NCBI RefSeq assembly: GCF_900168265.1
Contig: NZ_FVZF01000008.1
Coordinates: 52,835-116,834 of the forward strand
Source of the DNA: Salegentibacter salarius
Lineage (GTDB): Bacteria > Bacteroidota > Bacteroidia > Flavobacteriales > Flavobacteriaceae
Direction of reading: 5' to 3'
Length of the DNA stretch: 64,000 bases
The position numbers and the translations under genes were made by a program. Under the pieces are notes generated by a model. That model was not told where the DNA came from, searched no databases, and was given only the letters and a program-made list of their open reading frames with translations. How positions within the stretch are numbered: the first letter of the stretch is position 1; each line of letters begins with the position of its first letter. Positions 1-9,850 of this stretch are shown here, piece after piece.

Positions 1-765
1 GGTAGAGCCGCTTTCCTCGTTAGATTTTGCAATAGACTCACGAATCATTTTCTCAATTTGTGCGTCTATTTTATTGATCTCCTGTTGTTTTTGCCTAATC
101 TGTGCAGCGAATTCACCTTCTTTACTTCTAATATTCTGCATCAAATCCTGCTGCGCTTTTTTGTTCTTTTCCAGTTGAGTTCTGGTTTGCCTGTTTTCAG
201 CAATAAGTGCATCCTTAGCTTCTTTTTGATCGGCTAAATCGGCATTGAGCTCCTGCAGCTCTTCAGTTCTCAATTTAATTTCATCTCCTTGCTGCTTGCG
301 ATAATTCGTATACTGTTTCATATATTGCAGACGTTTATAAGCCTGCAAAAAGTTTTCGGAAGATAATAAGAACATTATCCTACTTTGTGAAGATTTGCTT
401 TTGTAAGATTTTTCAATCATCCTGGCATAATCTTCCTTAAGCTGCTCCAGTTCTTCCCTAAGCCTGGAAATTTTATTGGTATTCGCGCTTATTTGATTGG
501 TTAGAAGATTCGCCTGCTGGTTGGTTACTTTTATTAAATTTTCTGTACTTCTTATTTGCTGATCCAAGTCTTCTACCTGACTTAAAACCGAACGCTCCTT
601 TTGTTTATTACTGCTTCTTAGCTCATTTATTCTCCGGATCTCATTCCGAAGTTCCACACGCTTTTTCTCAAGGCTTTCTCGTGTTGTTTGAGCCGACAAA
701 TTTCCCGCGGAAAGCAGTAAGAATATAAAACAGAATAATAATCTAGAAAACTTCTTAAACTTCAT
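1..765 (-). CDS. EnvC-like murein hydrolase activator, partial (C-terminus beyond window)
   Basis: The reading frame starts with ATG at 765 and is still open at base 1, so about 255 residues are visible. Residues 1-26 form a signal peptide (KFSRLLFCFIFLLLSAGNLSA). The rest is a long charged coiled coil rich in Glu, Lys, Gln and Arg. This is the usual N-terminal half of EnvC/NlpD-type proteins, which carry a C-terminal M23 (LytM) peptidase domain and activate cell-wall amidases at division. The M23 part lies outside the window, so the call rests on the coiled coil and on the common flavobacterial gene order TPR protein - DUF4292 - EnvC. The start codon overlaps the stop of the DUF4292 gene by one base, which indicates translational coupling. 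Confidence 0.75.
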   Translation of the reverse strand, partial: MKFKKFSRLLFCFIFLLLSAGNLSAQTTRESLEKKRVELRNEIRRINELRSSNKQKERSVLSQVEDLDQQIRSTENLIKVTNQQANLLTNQISANTNKISRLREELEQLKEDYARMIEKSYKSKSSQSRIMFLLSSENFLQAYKRLQYMKQYTNYRKQQGDEIKLRTEELQELNADLADQKEAKDALIAENRQTRTQLEKNKKAQQDLMQNIRSKEGEFAAQIRQKQQEINKIDAQIEKMIRESIAKSNEESGST

Positions 766-1535
766 TATAAACTAATTTCTTCATAACCTGATGGGATATC
801 AAATGGGAAACTTAGATCTCCCCTATCAAATTCCAGTGAGCGGTAAGTAAGTTCTATTTTCGTGCTGCTTCCAGCTTCATTGGCAATAATACTTATTTCT
901 TCCGGAAAAATCTTTCCTTCCACTTCCTGGTAATCAGAATAAGTTACGGTCACACTTTTATTTTCTTCTGTTTGTGCCAGCTGCTGGGCAGAGGTTTTGA
1001 AGTTTTTAGGATTCAAAAGAAACATTTTTCTTATTAATCCACCATTTGAAGGCATAAATTGAAAGCCTTTTGCGGTTTGGGAAAATTCAAACTCCTCTTC
1101 CCTAAGATCATAAATTGCCTGACCTATGAGTAAATTCTGCAGTTTTTGAAAATCTAAAGGAGTGCCTAAAAGATCACTTAGCAGCCGAAAATCACCGTCA
1201 AAATAGGTTTGACTCACCTTTTCGTAATAACTTACCCGAGAAGGCGTGATATAAGCTTTAGCAACTGGAAATCCTAATACCGAAGCACTCATCCAAATCG
1301 CTTTATCTTTTTCCATTCTAAAACTCAGATTAACCGATTGCGTGCGATCTTCGTTTTGATAAACCGTTTTTAACCTACCGGTAAGCGTAGTAAAGCGGGT
1401 TTCAGAATTATAGTGACTTTCTATAATGTTTGCGGCTTCAGCATTTTTAGTAGCAATTCCTTTTACTCCCTTCCGGCTTCCGCAGGAAACAATAAAAAGG
1501 CTTAATAACACTACTCCTAAAATCTTTCTATACAT
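765..1535 (-). CDS. DUF4292 family lipoprotein
   Basis: This 256-residue protein begins with a lipoprotein signal peptide (LGVVLLSLFIVSC, predicted lipidated Cys18). The mature part is predicted to be mostly beta-strand, with alternating strands such as VTVTYSDYQEVEGK and KIELTYRSLEF, in the manner of the LolA/LolB-like DUF4292 family. It probably sits in the periplasm or outer membrane, but no exact function is known for the family. It lies between a TPR protein (ends directly before its start) and the EnvC-like gene (one-base overlap), so the three genes form one minus-strand operon. Family assignment is by sequence pattern and context. Confidence 0.7.
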   Translation of the reverse strand: MYRKILGVVLLSLFIVSCGSRKGVKGIATKNAEAANIIESHYNSETRFTTLTGRLKTVYQNEDRTQSVNLSFRMEKDKAIWMSASVLGFPVAKAYITPSRVSYYEKVSQTYFDGDFRLLSDLLGTPLDFQKLQNLLIGQAIYDLREEEFEFSQTAKGFQFMPSNGGLIRKMFLLNPKNFKTSAQQLAQTEENKSVTVTYSDYQEVEGKIFPEEISIIANEAGSSTKIELTYRSLEFDRGDLSFPFDIPSGYEEISL

Positions 1536-2912
1536 CTATTCTATTTCTTTTATTAAAGCTTCGACTTTACGCGAAAATTCAGCCGATTTCTCTTCTTCTC
1601 CGAGTTCCTTCTGGGCCATTTTTAATTGTGTGTAAAAATCGATTTCCATTCTTGGGTTATCAATTAAGTAATCCAGTCCAAATGTAAGTATTTCTATAGC
1701 TTCACGATACTCTTCCAATTGGTTTAGTGCAATTCCCTGCAATAAAAACAAAACAGGCTGCGCCGGAAATACCTCTAGCATTTCCTTACTCAAATCCCGG
1801 GCCTCTTTATACTTTTCTAACTCTAATTGAAGAAAAATAGTATTTTTTACCAACTGAAAATCTTCAGTATTTTCTGCCAGGCCGGCCTTAAAGAAATTTA
1901 AAGCATCTTCCAGTTCCCCGCGTTTCATATAATACTGACCTAATTGACTGTAGAGTTTTGGGGCATTTTCACGCTCGCTAAGCATTTTACTTACCTGCAT
2001 TAGATCTTCTTCATATTCGGGATTGTTATCTACAAAAATCAGAAAATCATTAAGTACTTTAAATTTTGACTCGGCATCAATTTCTTCGCTTTCAAAAACA
2101 ATTTTCATTGAATTAACAGCCTCCTCCGGTTCTTCTCTTTCAAGGTGAAATTTATACAATGCCAGATGCACTAAGGTAGATCCCGGATTGGCTTCCAGCA
2201 ATTGTAAAGCGGTATTATAAGCCTGTTCGTGATCTCCCATATCGCTGTAGATATAAATGAGATTGAGATAATTCTGTTCGTTTTCAGGATTATTAGCAAT
2301 GCCCTGTTCCAGGTTCTCTATTTGTGCGGCAGTGTCGCCCGTTCGGGCATAAATTTGCCGGCGTAATTTGTTTCGATAAGTACTGGGGCCTTCCTGCTCG
2401 TCCAGTTCATCTATAGTTTGAAGCGCTTCTTCAAATTGGCGGTTTAACAGGTAAATATTAGCAAGCTTTTCTTTATAATCTTCGTCAAAGCGCAGTAATT
2501 TCAACAGGGTTTCAACGGCGTTATCATATTGCTTTGCCCGCGTATAGGTTTTATAAAGTTGATCTAGAACACCTTCCCTTTTAGGCGCTAATTGATGGGC
2601 CTTTTCAAGATTTGCAATCGCTCTATCATAATTCTCTAATTCATTGTAATTCCTGGCCATTTCAAAATAGACCACCGGATTATTTGGTTCCAGTCTTTGG
2701 CATTCTTCTAAAGCAACTATGGCTTTTTCGTAATTCTCAATGCCTTTTTGTTTTAAGGCTTCAAAGAATTGCTCCTGAAATTCGTCGGTTACATTTCCAA
2801 GATCGTCCTGATTAACATCTTCGAGCTCCACTTCCTTTTCCTGGGCAAAACTTACCTGAAATGAAAACAAGGCTCCTGAAAGCATAGCTATAATGAAGAA
2901 GTACTTTTTCAT
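1536..2912 (-). CDS. Tetratricopeptide repeat protein, exported
   Basis: This 458-residue protein starts with a signal peptide (FFIIAMLSGALFSFQVSFAQ). Degenerate TPR units fill almost the whole mature chain: NPVVYFEMARNYNELENYDRAIANLEKA is preceded and followed by similar helical pairs up to about residue 440. TPR proteins are protein-protein scaffolds, and the partner here is unknown. Its stop abuts the start of the DUF4292 gene with no spacer, so it leads the three-gene envelope operon. No catalytic motif is visible. Confidence 0.8.
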   Translation of the reverse strand: MKKYFFIIAMLSGALFSFQVSFAQEKEVELEDVNQDDLGNVTDEFQEQFFEALKQKGIENYEKAIVALEECQRLEPNNPVVYFEMARNYNELENYDRAIANLEKAHQLAPKREGVLDQLYKTYTRAKQYDNAVETLLKLLRFDEDYKEKLANIYLLNRQFEEALQTIDELDEQEGPSTYRNKLRRQIYARTGDTAAQIENLEQGIANNPENEQNYLNLIYIYSDMGDHEQAYNTALQLLEANPGSTLVHLALYKFHLEREEPEEAVNSMKIVFESEEIDAESKFKVLNDFLIFVDNNPEYEEDLMQVSKMLSERENAPKLYSQLGQYYMKRGELEDALNFFKAGLAENTEDFQLVKNTIFLQLELEKYKEARDLSKEMLEVFPAQPVLFLLQGIALNQLEEYREAIEILTFGLDYLIDNPRMEIDFYTQLKMAQKELGEEEKSAEFSRKVEALIKEIE

Positions 2913-2995
2913 AATTTTCAGGCTAAAAATTGAAATAAAGAGGTTGTTTGAAAACTGGTTTCAGCTTCTAACATGTTTTGACGAACAATAAATTA

Positions 2996-3046
2996 GATTC
3001 CCGAAAAAATTCGGGGCAAGCTCTGAAATAAATTCAGGATGACGAT
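2996..3046. repeat. Dispersed palindromic intergenic repeat, copy 1
   Basis: Two back-to-back palindromes lie between the TPR gene and the nucleotidyltransferase gene. One is of the form cccgaa..ttcggg. The other is ctgaaataaattcag followed by gatgacg. The second core recurs at 20511-20527 and 22494-22509, and related cores at 20544-20560 and 22595-22611. None of the copies is in a gene. Confidence 0.7.
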
Positions 3047-3080
3047 CTTAAAAATTCTTCAAACAGCCTCTTAAATAAGC

Positions 3081-4097
3081 TTATTCTAAAGTTGAATAAT
3101 CGCCAATGCTAATTTGGGTAAAGTTCCCGTCAAATTTCGCAAAATTACCTATCATCGCGTTATCCAGTTTTGCATTTCTCACTTCAGCAAAAGTTTGAAT
3201 TAAGCTATTCTTCACTTCAGCATCAGTAATTTTAGTTCCGTCGCCTACTGAAACATTCGGGCCAATTTTAGCATTTACCAGCTCTACATTTTCGCCAATA
3301 TAACAAGGCTCGGTAATTTCAGAATTAGTGATCTTCACAGAATCTGAAATCAATTTTTCACCATCCTGGTGAAGGAAATTCAGCATTCTCCCATTGGTTT
3401 CTACGGTTACATTTTTGTTTCCGCAATCCATCCATTCATCTACGGTTCCGGTTTTAAAGATCCTGTCTTCGGCCATCATTTTCTTAATACCGTCATTAAT
3501 CTGGTATTCGCCGCCATGCATCAGGTTTTCATTAAGCACTTCTTCCAGCTTCTCTTTTAAAACCGCAATATCTTTAAAATAGTAAATACCAATTACTGCC
3601 TGGTCACTTACAAATTCTATTGGCTTTTCAACCAGTTCTATAATCTCGTTCTTCTCGTTAAGATTCACCACCCCAAAAGCTTCGGGATTAGCTACTTTTT
3701 TAGTCCAGATCACCGCATCGGCATCCTTATCAAGTTTGAAGTCAGCTTTTATCAGGGTATCGGCATAAGCTACAACTGCAGGGCCGGAAAGTGACTCCTT
3801 CGCGCTAATAATAGCGTGACCAGTCCCCAAAGGTTGGTCCTGACGGTAAATAGAAGCTTTTGCATTTAAGCTTTTTGCCAGACCTTTTAAACTTTCTACA
3901 ATATCGTCTCCAAAAAAAGCAGGATCGCCCAAAATAAAAGCGATCTCGTCTATTGGTTGGTCAAGAACCTTTGCAATATCTTCTACCAGGCGATGCACGA
4001 TTGGCTTTCCAGCTACGGGTATTAAAGGTTTTGGTACTGTCAACGTATGAGGACGAAGTCGTGAACCACGACCCGCCATAGGAACTATAATCTTCAT
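3081..4097 (-). CDS. Sugar-phosphate nucleotidyltransferase with left-handed beta-helix tail
   Basis: This 338-residue protein opens with the nucleotide-binding signature of NDP-sugar pyrophosphorylases (PMAGRGSRLRPHTLTVPKPL, residues 6-25). It continues with the sugar-binding core (GTGHAI, residues 92-97; VEKP, near 156). From about residue 245, hexapeptide-like repeats (CYIGENVELVNAKIGPNVSVGDG) form a beta-helix as in RmlA/GlmU-like enzymes. It should make an NDP-sugar from NTP and a sugar 1-phosphate in the cytoplasm. The exact sugar cannot be read from the sequence. Its neighbours are dUTPase and a flippase, which fits a surface-glycan supply role. Confidence 0.85.
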   Translation of the reverse strand: MKIIVPMAGRGSRLRPHTLTVPKPLIPVAGKPIVHRLVEDIAKVLDQPIDEIAFILGDPAFFGDDIVESLKGLAKSLNAKASIYRQDQPLGTGHAIISAKESLSGPAVVAYADTLIKADFKLDKDADAVIWTKKVANPEAFGVVNLNEKNEIIELVEKPIEFVSDQAVIGIYYFKDIAVLKEKLEEVLNENLMHGGEYQINDGIKKMMAEDRIFKTGTVDEWMDCGNKNVTVETNGRMLNFLHQDGEKLISDSVKITNSEITEPCYIGENVELVNAKIGPNVSVGDGTKITDAEVKNSLIQTFAEVRNAKLDNAMIGNFAKFDGNFTQISIGDYSTLE

Positions 4098-4110
4098 TTA
4101 TTTAATATTT

Positions 4111-4134
4111 GTCATTTCCGCGCAGGCGGAAATC
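4111..4134. repeat. Short hairpin repeat (tttccgc-gcag-gcggaaa)
   Basis: A perfect 8-bp inverted repeat (atttccgc / gcggaaat) with a four-base loop follows gtc. It lies between the nucleotidyltransferase and dut genes. From general knowledge this looks like a family of dispersed repeats common in Bacteroidota intergenic DNA. I see only this copy in the window. Confidence 0.55.
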
Positions 4135-4178
4135 ATTGATTAAAATTAATTTTATATAATATAAGCTTATTAGATAGC

Positions 4179-4613
4179 TTAATTACTTCCTGTACTTCCA
4201 AAGCCACCTGCACCACGAGTGGTTTCTTCCAGCGTCTCAACTTCTTCCCAGGAAATATGTTCGTGTTTAGCAATCACCATTTGAGCTACACGTTCGCCAT
4301 TTTCTATAGTGAATTCTTCATTAGATAAGTTCACCAAAATCACCCCTATTTCTCCACGGTAATCGGCATCTATGGTGCCGGGGGCGTTTAATACTGTGAT
4401 TCCTTTTTTGGCAGCCAGGCCGCTTCTTGGTCTCACCTGCGCTTCGTAACCTACCGGAAGCTCAATAAAAAGTCCGGTTTTAACGATAGTTCTCTCTAAT
4501 GGTTTTAACGTAACAGCTTCAGAAATATTGGCTCTAAGGTCCATTCCTGCTGAAGCTTCAGTTTCGTAATGCGGCAGTTTGTGCGCCGATTTATTGATGA
4601 TCTTTACTTGCAT
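4179..4613 (-). CDS. dut: dUTP diphosphatase
   Basis: At 144 residues it has the normal length of trimeric dUTPases, and all five family motifs are visible: AGMDLRA (motif 1), RPRSGLA (motif 2), [17 protein letters not shown] (motif 3), GERVAQMV (motif 4) and the C-terminal [10 protein letters not shown] (motif 5). It hydrolyses dUTP to dUMP and pyrophosphate, keeping uracil out of DNA. It is two bases downstream of the flippase gene on the same strand, so the two are probably co-transcribed. Confidence 0.97.
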   Translation of the reverse strand: MQVKIINKSAHKLPHYETEASAGMDLRANISEAVTLKPLERTIVKTGLFIELPVGYEAQVRPRSGLAAKKGITVLNAPGTIDADYRGEIGVILVNLSNEEFTIENGERVAQMVIAKHEHISWEEVETLEETTRGAGGFGSTGSN

Positions 4614-4615
4614 AG

Positions 4616-6067
4616 TTAAGATTGTAATATTTTAATTAGTTGTTTTCTTTCAGAAACATATACTGTTCCGAGAAAGACTATTAATAAGCTAATTCCTACG
4701 AAATAATTTCCCCGGAAAACATAAAAGGAAAATACCGAAAATAAGACGGAAAGTACTAAATAGCCGCCTATTTTTTTAAGGTTATATGGAATAGGGTAAT
4801 ATTTTCTTCCGTAGAAATAAGAAAGCAGCATCATTACACCGTAAGCCACCAAAGTTGCAATCGCAGAACCGGTGTAGCTTATATACGGAATTAAAATAAT
4901 GTTGAGCGCAAGGGTAAATAAAGCTCCCACTACAGAGATATAACCGCCGAAACGGGTTCGGTCTGTAATCTTATACCAAACGGAGAGATTATGATATATC
5001 CCAAGGAAAAGGTTCGCCAGCAGAATGAGCGGAACAATATGCATTGCCTCCCAGTAAGAGCTATCCTGAATTAATAGTTGCTTTAAAACATCTATAAAAA
5101 CGATCACGGCCACAAGAATGAAGCTTCCAAAAACCACAAAATACTTGGTGATTATCGCATAGGTTTCCGGTGCATTTTTATTTTCGGCGTGGCTAAAGAA
5201 AAAAGGCTCTATTCCCAATCTAAATGCCGTTGCAAAAAGAGTCATGAATAAGGCTAACTTATAACAAGCAGCATAAGCACCAATCTCGGCCCGGGCTATA
5301 TCCTGCGGAAGTAAATAATCCAGCATAATCCTATCGAAAACTTCGTTTACCGAAAAAGCAAGACCGGCGATTAAAACCGGAAAAGCATAGGACATCATGG
5401 ATTTCCATAACTTGGCATTAAAGCTAAAATCTATTTTAAAATAGAAAGGCAGCATCATTAACAGCGTAGCACCGCTGGCCACCAGGTTGGAAATAAAGAT
5501 ATAGCTGATCTCAAAATCTGGAATATAGATACTTTGAAAAACTGAATTCTCTATTGCCAAATCTTTTAAAAACAGTAAAAAGAAAATATTAAGCCCCAGG
5601 TTTATGCAAACATTTATAATTTTAATTACTGCAAACCGCATAGGTTTTTCAGCTGCTCGAAGCCAGGTAAAAGGGATAATAACCAGGGCGTCCAGCAACA
5701 GAATCCAAATAACCAGTTGAATGTATTTAACCGGGATATTTGCCATTTCAGCAATAAAATCCTGTGCTAAAAAAGCTGCTGTAAAAAATAGTATAGAAGT
5801 TGCTACAATAGACCAGCCGGAAGTACTTAGTACTTCCCTACTGGTCTTCATTTTATTATAAAATCTAAAAAAAGCGGTTTCCATCCCATAAGCAAGGATG
5901 ACATTAAAAAACACAAAATAGGCGAAGATTATAGAAACTTCGCCATATTCTTCTTTAGGTAAAACATGGGTGTAAAGCGGCACCATAATCACATTCAGCA
6001 TACGCGGCAACACCGTGGCGAGACCGTAAACAAAAGTTTGCTGAAATAGTTTTTTAAAGGTACCCAA
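4616..6067 (-). CDS. Polysaccharide flippase (Wzx-like, MOP superfamily)
   Basis: This 483-residue protein is almost entirely hydrophobic, with about 12-14 membrane segments. Its N-terminus ([20 protein letters not shown]) is characteristic of oligosaccharide flippases of the MOP/MATE superfamily. It would move lipid-linked glycan units across the inner membrane. The start is a TTG codon at 6067. An in-frame stop lies about five codons upstream and no ATG is available in between, so the TTG is the best start. It precedes dut by two bases. The substrate is unknown. Confidence 0.85.
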   Translation of the reverse strand: MGTFKKLFQQTFVYGLATVLPRMLNVIMVPLYTHVLPKEEYGEVSIIFAYFVFFNVILAYGMETAFFRFYNKMKTSREVLSTSGWSIVATSILFFTAAFLAQDFIAEMANIPVKYIQLVIWILLLDALVIIPFTWLRAAEKPMRFAVIKIINVCINLGLNIFFLLFLKDLAIENSVFQSIYIPDFEISYIFISNLVASGATLLMMLPFYFKIDFSFNAKLWKSMMSYAFPVLIAGLAFSVNEVFDRIMLDYLLPQDIARAEIGAYAACYKLALFMTLFATAFRLGIEPFFFSHAENKNAPETYAIITKYFVVFGSFILVAVIVFIDVLKQLLIQDSSYWEAMHIVPLILLANLFLGIYHNLSVWYKITDRTRFGGYISVVGALFTLALNIILIPYISYTGSAIATLVAYGVMMLLSYFYGRKYYPIPYNLKKIGGYLVLSVLFSVFSFYVFRGNYFVGISLLIVFLGTVYVSERKQLIKILQS

Positions 6068-6092
6068 CCGAAGGATAAATTAGATTTTAAGC

Positions 6093-6536
6093 TTAGTTCT
6101 GCGCTTCTATTCCTGTTAGCTTGTAATACTTGGTTTTATCATTTTGAGAAAACACGAGAATAGCTTCATCGTCTTCAAGCTCAAACGGCATTTTTTCCGT
6201 TTTTTGTGGCACCCTGTTTTTGTTTTCTTCGGTGGGATCAGAACTCATAATATCCATTCCATCTCCAGTGCTGAAATTAGCCGTAAAGAGATTGGTTTGT
6301 TCTTTATCCTGAACCAATGGAGATTTCATTCCTCTAAAATAAACACTATCCATACTTACCCGATTATCCTGGATAACCGCCACAGGAATGTGGAGATCTA
6401 ACCCATTTTCACCCTGTGTGTAATAAATATCCTGAAACTGGGCGGGAGCGCGTTCCTGCAATTCCTTATTGCTGCCGCAGCCTGTAATTAAGGTTAAAGC
6501 GAATATACTGCTGAATAAAAATAGTAGTTTCTTCAT
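6093..6536 (-). CDS. Small lipoprotein of unknown function
   Basis: I place the start at the ATG at 6536 (147 residues) and not at the longer upstream frame. From there the protein begins with a clean lipoprotein signal (KKLLFLFSSIFALTLITGC, Cys20). The mature part has predicted beta-strands and acidic stretches but no motif I recognise. It lies between atpG and the flippase gene, separated from atpG by a terminator, so it probably starts its own transcript or belongs with the flippase. Function unknown. Confidence 0.7.
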   Translation of the reverse strand: MKKLLFLFSSIFALTLITGCGSNKELQERAPAQFQDIYYTQGENGLDLHIPVAVIQDNRVSMDSVYFRGMKSPLVQDKEQTNLFTANFSTGDGMDIMSSDPTEENKNRVPQKTEKMPFELEDDEAILVFSQNDKTKYYKLTGIEAQN

Positions 6537-6586
6537 AATAGAAAGTTTGTTGTTTAAAAGTACAAAAACAAAACGCATACCAAATA

Positions 6587-6615
6587 AAAAACCCGTAGTT
6601 AACTTACGGGTTTTT
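6587..6615 (-). terminator. Rho-independent terminator after atpG
   Basis: The stem aaaaacccgta / tacgggttttt has a seven-base loop. Read on the minus strand it ends in a U-run directly downstream of atpG, so it closes the ATP synthase operon. The symmetrical A/T arms could also terminate plus-strand transcription. Confidence 0.85.
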
Positions 6616-6651
6616 AGAACGGAATTACTTCCGGAATATTATTCTTTGGTT

Positions 6652-7512
6652 TTATCCATTCAATGCCTCGGCACCACCAACAATTTCAAGGATTTCGTTG
6701 GTAATAGAAGCCTGTCTGGCTTTGTTGTAAGACAATTTAAGATCATCTCTAAGTTCTTTTGCGTTATCGGTTGCTTTGTGCATCGCCGTCATACGCGCGC
6801 CGTGTTCTGAAGCGAAAGAATCTCTTAATGCTTTAAACAATTGCATTTTGAGAGATTTAGGAATAAGCTCTTTTACAATTTCGATCTTTGAAGGCTCAAA
6901 AAGGTAATCGAGTTGCTTTTCTTCTTCCGTTTCAAATTGTTCTATAGGCAAGAATTGTTCGTGCTGTACAATTTGAGTAGCTGCATTCTTAAACTGATTG
7001 TACACCAATACGATCTTATCGTACTTTTCGTCTAAAAACAATTGCATTAATTCTTCTGCGATTTCCGATACGTTTTCAAAAGAAAGCTCGTCGTAAATTG
7101 CATTATTATTCTTATAAACCTCATAGTCCTTTTTAAGAACATCGTTGGCTTTTTTACCAAGCGTATAAAGATCTATCTTTTTAGAATCGTAATCGTTCTT
7201 AGCTTTGTACTTAACGGCTTTTACAATATTGGTATTAAAAGCACCCGCCAGGCCCTTATTAGAAGATATAGCTACCATCAACACGTTTTTCACTTCGCGT
7301 TCTTCGGCGTATTTGCTACTGGTATCATCATCAAGGGTTGCACTTAAATCCTGTAACAGCTGAGTTAATTTTTCAGAATAAGGTCTCATTTGCGTGATCG
7401 CATCCTGAGCCCTGCTCAACTTTGCTGCCGACACCATTTTCATGGCGCTGGTAATCTGCATCGTTGATGATACCGAAGTAATCCTGCTACGTAATTCTTT
7501 TAAGTTTGCCAT
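6652..7512 (-). CDS. atpG: ATP synthase F1 gamma subunit
   Basis: This 286-residue protein has the conserved N-terminal helix (LKELRSRITSVSSTMQITSAMKMVSAAKL) and C-terminal helix (DNAKELRDDLKLSYNKARQASITNEILEIVGGAEAL) that form the rotating central shaft of F1. The central domain contains the usual SNKGLAGAFN motif. It is the last gene of the operon. It is separated from atpA by 122 bases carrying a strong inverted repeat, and is followed by a terminator. Confidence 0.98.
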   Translation of the reverse strand: MANLKELRSRITSVSSTMQITSAMKMVSAAKLSRAQDAITQMRPYSEKLTQLLQDLSATLDDDTSSKYAEEREVKNVLMVAISSNKGLAGAFNTNIVKAVKYKAKNDYDSKKIDLYTLGKKANDVLKKDYEVYKNNNAIYDELSFENVSEIAEELMQLFLDEKYDKIVLVYNQFKNAATQIVQHEQFLPIEQFETEEEKQLDYLFEPSKIEIVKELIPKSLKMQLFKALRDSFASEHGARMTAMHKATDNAKELRDDLKLSYNKARQASITNEILEIVGGAEALNG

Positions 7513-7527
7513 TTTATTTAGTATTGA

Positions 7528-7569
7528 GTATCGAGTATTTAGATTTTAGACAAAATAAATACTCGATAC
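7528..7569. repeat. Strong inverted repeat between atpA and atpG
   Basis: A perfect 14-bp inverted repeat (7528-7541 and 7556-7569, gtatcgagtattta / taaatactcgatac) has a 14-base loop. A second perfect 12-bp pair (7519-7530 tagtattgagta and 7626-7637 tactcaatacta) encloses it, overlapping its left arm. Together they fill the atpA-atpG gap. The structure could be an mRNA-stabilising or processing hairpin, or a dispersed repeat. Confidence 0.75.
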
Positions 7570-7634
7570 CTATAATTTATTTAAAGTTTAAATATGAACT
7601 TAAGTTTCTAACTGCCTAAGTTCAATACTCAATA

Positions 7635-9215
7635 CTATTTCTTATACTTAGCTGAAAGCTCTTTCGCTACTGAAACCAAGGTATCTGTAACCTCATCGGT
7701 TAATTTACCGGCTTTTAGCGTATCTAGCATATCTCTATGCTTAGCGTTAAGATATTCCAGGTAGTCTTTTTCAAATTCCTTCACTTTCTCTACCGGCACA
7801 TCTTTTAGCAAGTTCTTAGAACCTGCATAAATAATTGCGATCTGGTCTTCTACCGGGTAAGGATCGTTTTCAGCCTGCTTAAGGATTTCCACGTTGCGCT
7901 TACCTTTTTGAATAACTCTTAAAGTAGTAGGATCTAGATCTGAACCGAACTTAGCAAAAGCTTCAAGTTCACGATATTGTGCCTGGTCTAATTTTAAAGT
8001 ACCGGCAACTTTCTTCATAGACTTAATTTGCGCCGAACCACCTACACGTGATACAGAAATACCAACATCAATTGCAGGACGAACCCCAGAGTTAAATAAA
8101 TCTGAAGTTAGGAAAATCTGCCCATCGGTAATAGAAATTACGTTGGTTGGGATATATGCTGAAACGTCACCTGCTTGTGTTTCAATAATTGGAAGTGCGG
8201 TTAAAGAACCTCCTCCTTTTATTTTTCCTTTAAGAGACTCAGGAAGATCGTTCATACTTTGTGCAATATCGTTATCATCAATAACTTTTGCAGCACGCTC
8301 TAATAATCTTGAGTGCAAGAAGAAAACATCCCCAGGGTAAGCTTCACGTCCCGGTGGGCGACGTAAAAGCAAAGATACCTCACGGTATGCAACAGCTTGC
8401 TTAGAAAGGTCATCATAGATAATCAAAGCAGGACGACCAGTATCTCTAAAGTACTCACCAATAGCAGCACCTGCAAAAGGAGCATAAACCTGCATAGGAG
8501 CAGGATCTGAAGCGTTTGCGGCTACGATGGTAGTATATTCCATTGCACCTTTATCTTCAAGTACTTTTGCAATACCTGCTACAGTTGAAGCTTTTTGCCC
8601 AATCGCAACATATATACAGTGTACAGGTTCCCCCGCATCGTAAAATTCTTTTTGATTAAGAATGGTGTCAATACAAACGGTAGTCTTACCAGTTTGACGG
8701 TCACCAATCACAAGCTCACGCTGCCCTCTACCAACAGGTACCATCGCATCAATAGATTTGATTCCTGTTTGCATTGGTTCACTTACCGGCTGACGATAAA
8801 TTACACCAGGCGCTTTACGCTCTAATGGCATCTGAAAAGTTTCCCCTTCAATGTCACCTTTACCATCTATAGGATCTCCTAAAGTATCTACTACACGACC
8901 AACAATTCCTTCTCCAACGTTGATAGAAGCAATTCTTTCGGTTCTTTTTACTACAGACCCTTCTCTAATATCTTTAGAAGGTCCCAGTAATACGATACCT
9001 ACATTGTCTTCCTCAAGGTTTAAAACCATTCCTTCAAGGCCGCTTTCAAACTGAACCAATTCCCCGTATTGTGCGTTTGCCAAACCGTAAACGTTAGCGA
9101 TACCATCACCAACAGTAAGTACAGTTCCCACCTCGTCTAAAGAGGCTCCGCTTTCAAAACCTGATAATTGTTTCTTTAATATTGCTGATACTTCAGCAGG
9201 ATTTACTTCTGCCAT
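7635..9215 (-). CDS. atpA: ATP synthase F1 alpha subunit
   Basis: This 526-residue protein has the normal family length. It shows the P-loop GDRQTGKTT (about residue 170), the alpha-subunit signature [13 protein letters not shown] (about residues 383-395) and the N-terminal beta-barrel ([14 protein letters not shown]). It forms the non-catalytic nucleotide sites of F1. The start at 9215 gives the typical [18 protein letters not shown]-terminus. It lies between atpH and atpG. The beta (atpD) and epsilon (atpC) genes are not in this operon, as is usual in Bacteroidota. Confidence 0.98.
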   Translation of the reverse strand: MAEVNPAEVSAILKKQLSGFESGASLDEVGTVLTVGDGIANVYGLANAQYGELVQFESGLEGMVLNLEEDNVGIVLLGPSKDIREGSVVKRTERIASINVGEGIVGRVVDTLGDPIDGKGDIEGETFQMPLERKAPGVIYRQPVSEPMQTGIKSIDAMVPVGRGQRELVIGDRQTGKTTVCIDTILNQKEFYDAGEPVHCIYVAIGQKASTVAGIAKVLEDKGAMEYTTIVAANASDPAPMQVYAPFAGAAIGEYFRDTGRPALIIYDDLSKQAVAYREVSLLLRRPPGREAYPGDVFFLHSRLLERAAKVIDDNDIAQSMNDLPESLKGKIKGGGSLTALPIIETQAGDVSAYIPTNVISITDGQIFLTSDLFNSGVRPAIDVGISVSRVGGSAQIKSMKKVAGTLKLDQAQYRELEAFAKFGSDLDPTTLRVIQKGKRNVEILKQAENDPYPVEDQIAIIYAGSKNLLKDVPVEKVKEFEKDYLEYLNAKHRDMLDTLKAGKLTDEVTDTLVSVAKELSAKYKK

Positions 9216-9289
9216 AATTATTTAAGATAAAATGCCACGATAATTGCGTGACGGTTTTTATTAACTTTTTGCAAGCCCATTATGGGCAT

Positions 9290-9844
9290 TTATATAGATG
9301 AAATATATGAGTTTGTTTTCAACTCCCTTTTTAGCCTATTAAGGTTTCGGGATACGCTGGCATCATATTGCAGATCGCCAACTCTTAAAACAAAACCTCC
9401 TATAATATCTTTATTGACAACATTTTTAATCTTCGCTCCGGTTCCTGTTAATTCCTTCACCTTAGCCAAAATCTTTTCTTCCAGCTCTGCAGTTAATGGA
9501 ACTGCTGAAGTTACCACAGCTTCCTGAGAACGATTCATTGTATTGTAACGAACTATATAATTTCTCGCTACTAAATCAAGAATATTAATTCTTCCGTTTT
9601 CAATAAGCACATCAAAAGCACCTAGCGTGATTTCACCAGCATCCTTAAAAATCTCCTTTAAACTGGCTTTTTTAACCGTTGCGTTTACAACCGGACTTTT
9701 AAGCATAGCCGAAAGATCCTCACTTTTTGCGATGGTTTGAGAAATCTGTTGCATATCAGTAAAAACGATATCTGCAGTATTTTTCTCTTTTGCCAAGTCT
9801 AAAATGGCTTTGGCGTAACGTTTTGCTGCCCTGGTTCCTTTCAT
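9290..9844 (-). CDS. atpH: ATP synthase F1 delta subunit
   Basis: This 184-residue protein has the typical OSCP/delta N-terminus (RAAKRYAKAILDLAKE) and the C-terminal signature DIIGGFVLRVGDLQYDASV. It links F1 to the peripheral stalk. It is six bases downstream of atpF and 74 bases upstream of atpA, in the standard order b-delta-alpha-gamma. Confidence 0.96.
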   Translation of the reverse strand: MKGTRAAKRYAKAILDLAKEKNTADIVFTDMQQISQTIAKSEDLSAMLKSPVVNATVKKASLKEIFKDAGEITLGAFDVLIENGRINILDLVARNYIVRYNTMNRSQEAVVTSAVPLTAELEEKILAKVKELTGTGAKIKNVVNKDIIGGFVLRVGDLQYDASVSRNLNRLKRELKTNSYISSI

Positions 9845-9850
9845 TACTTC

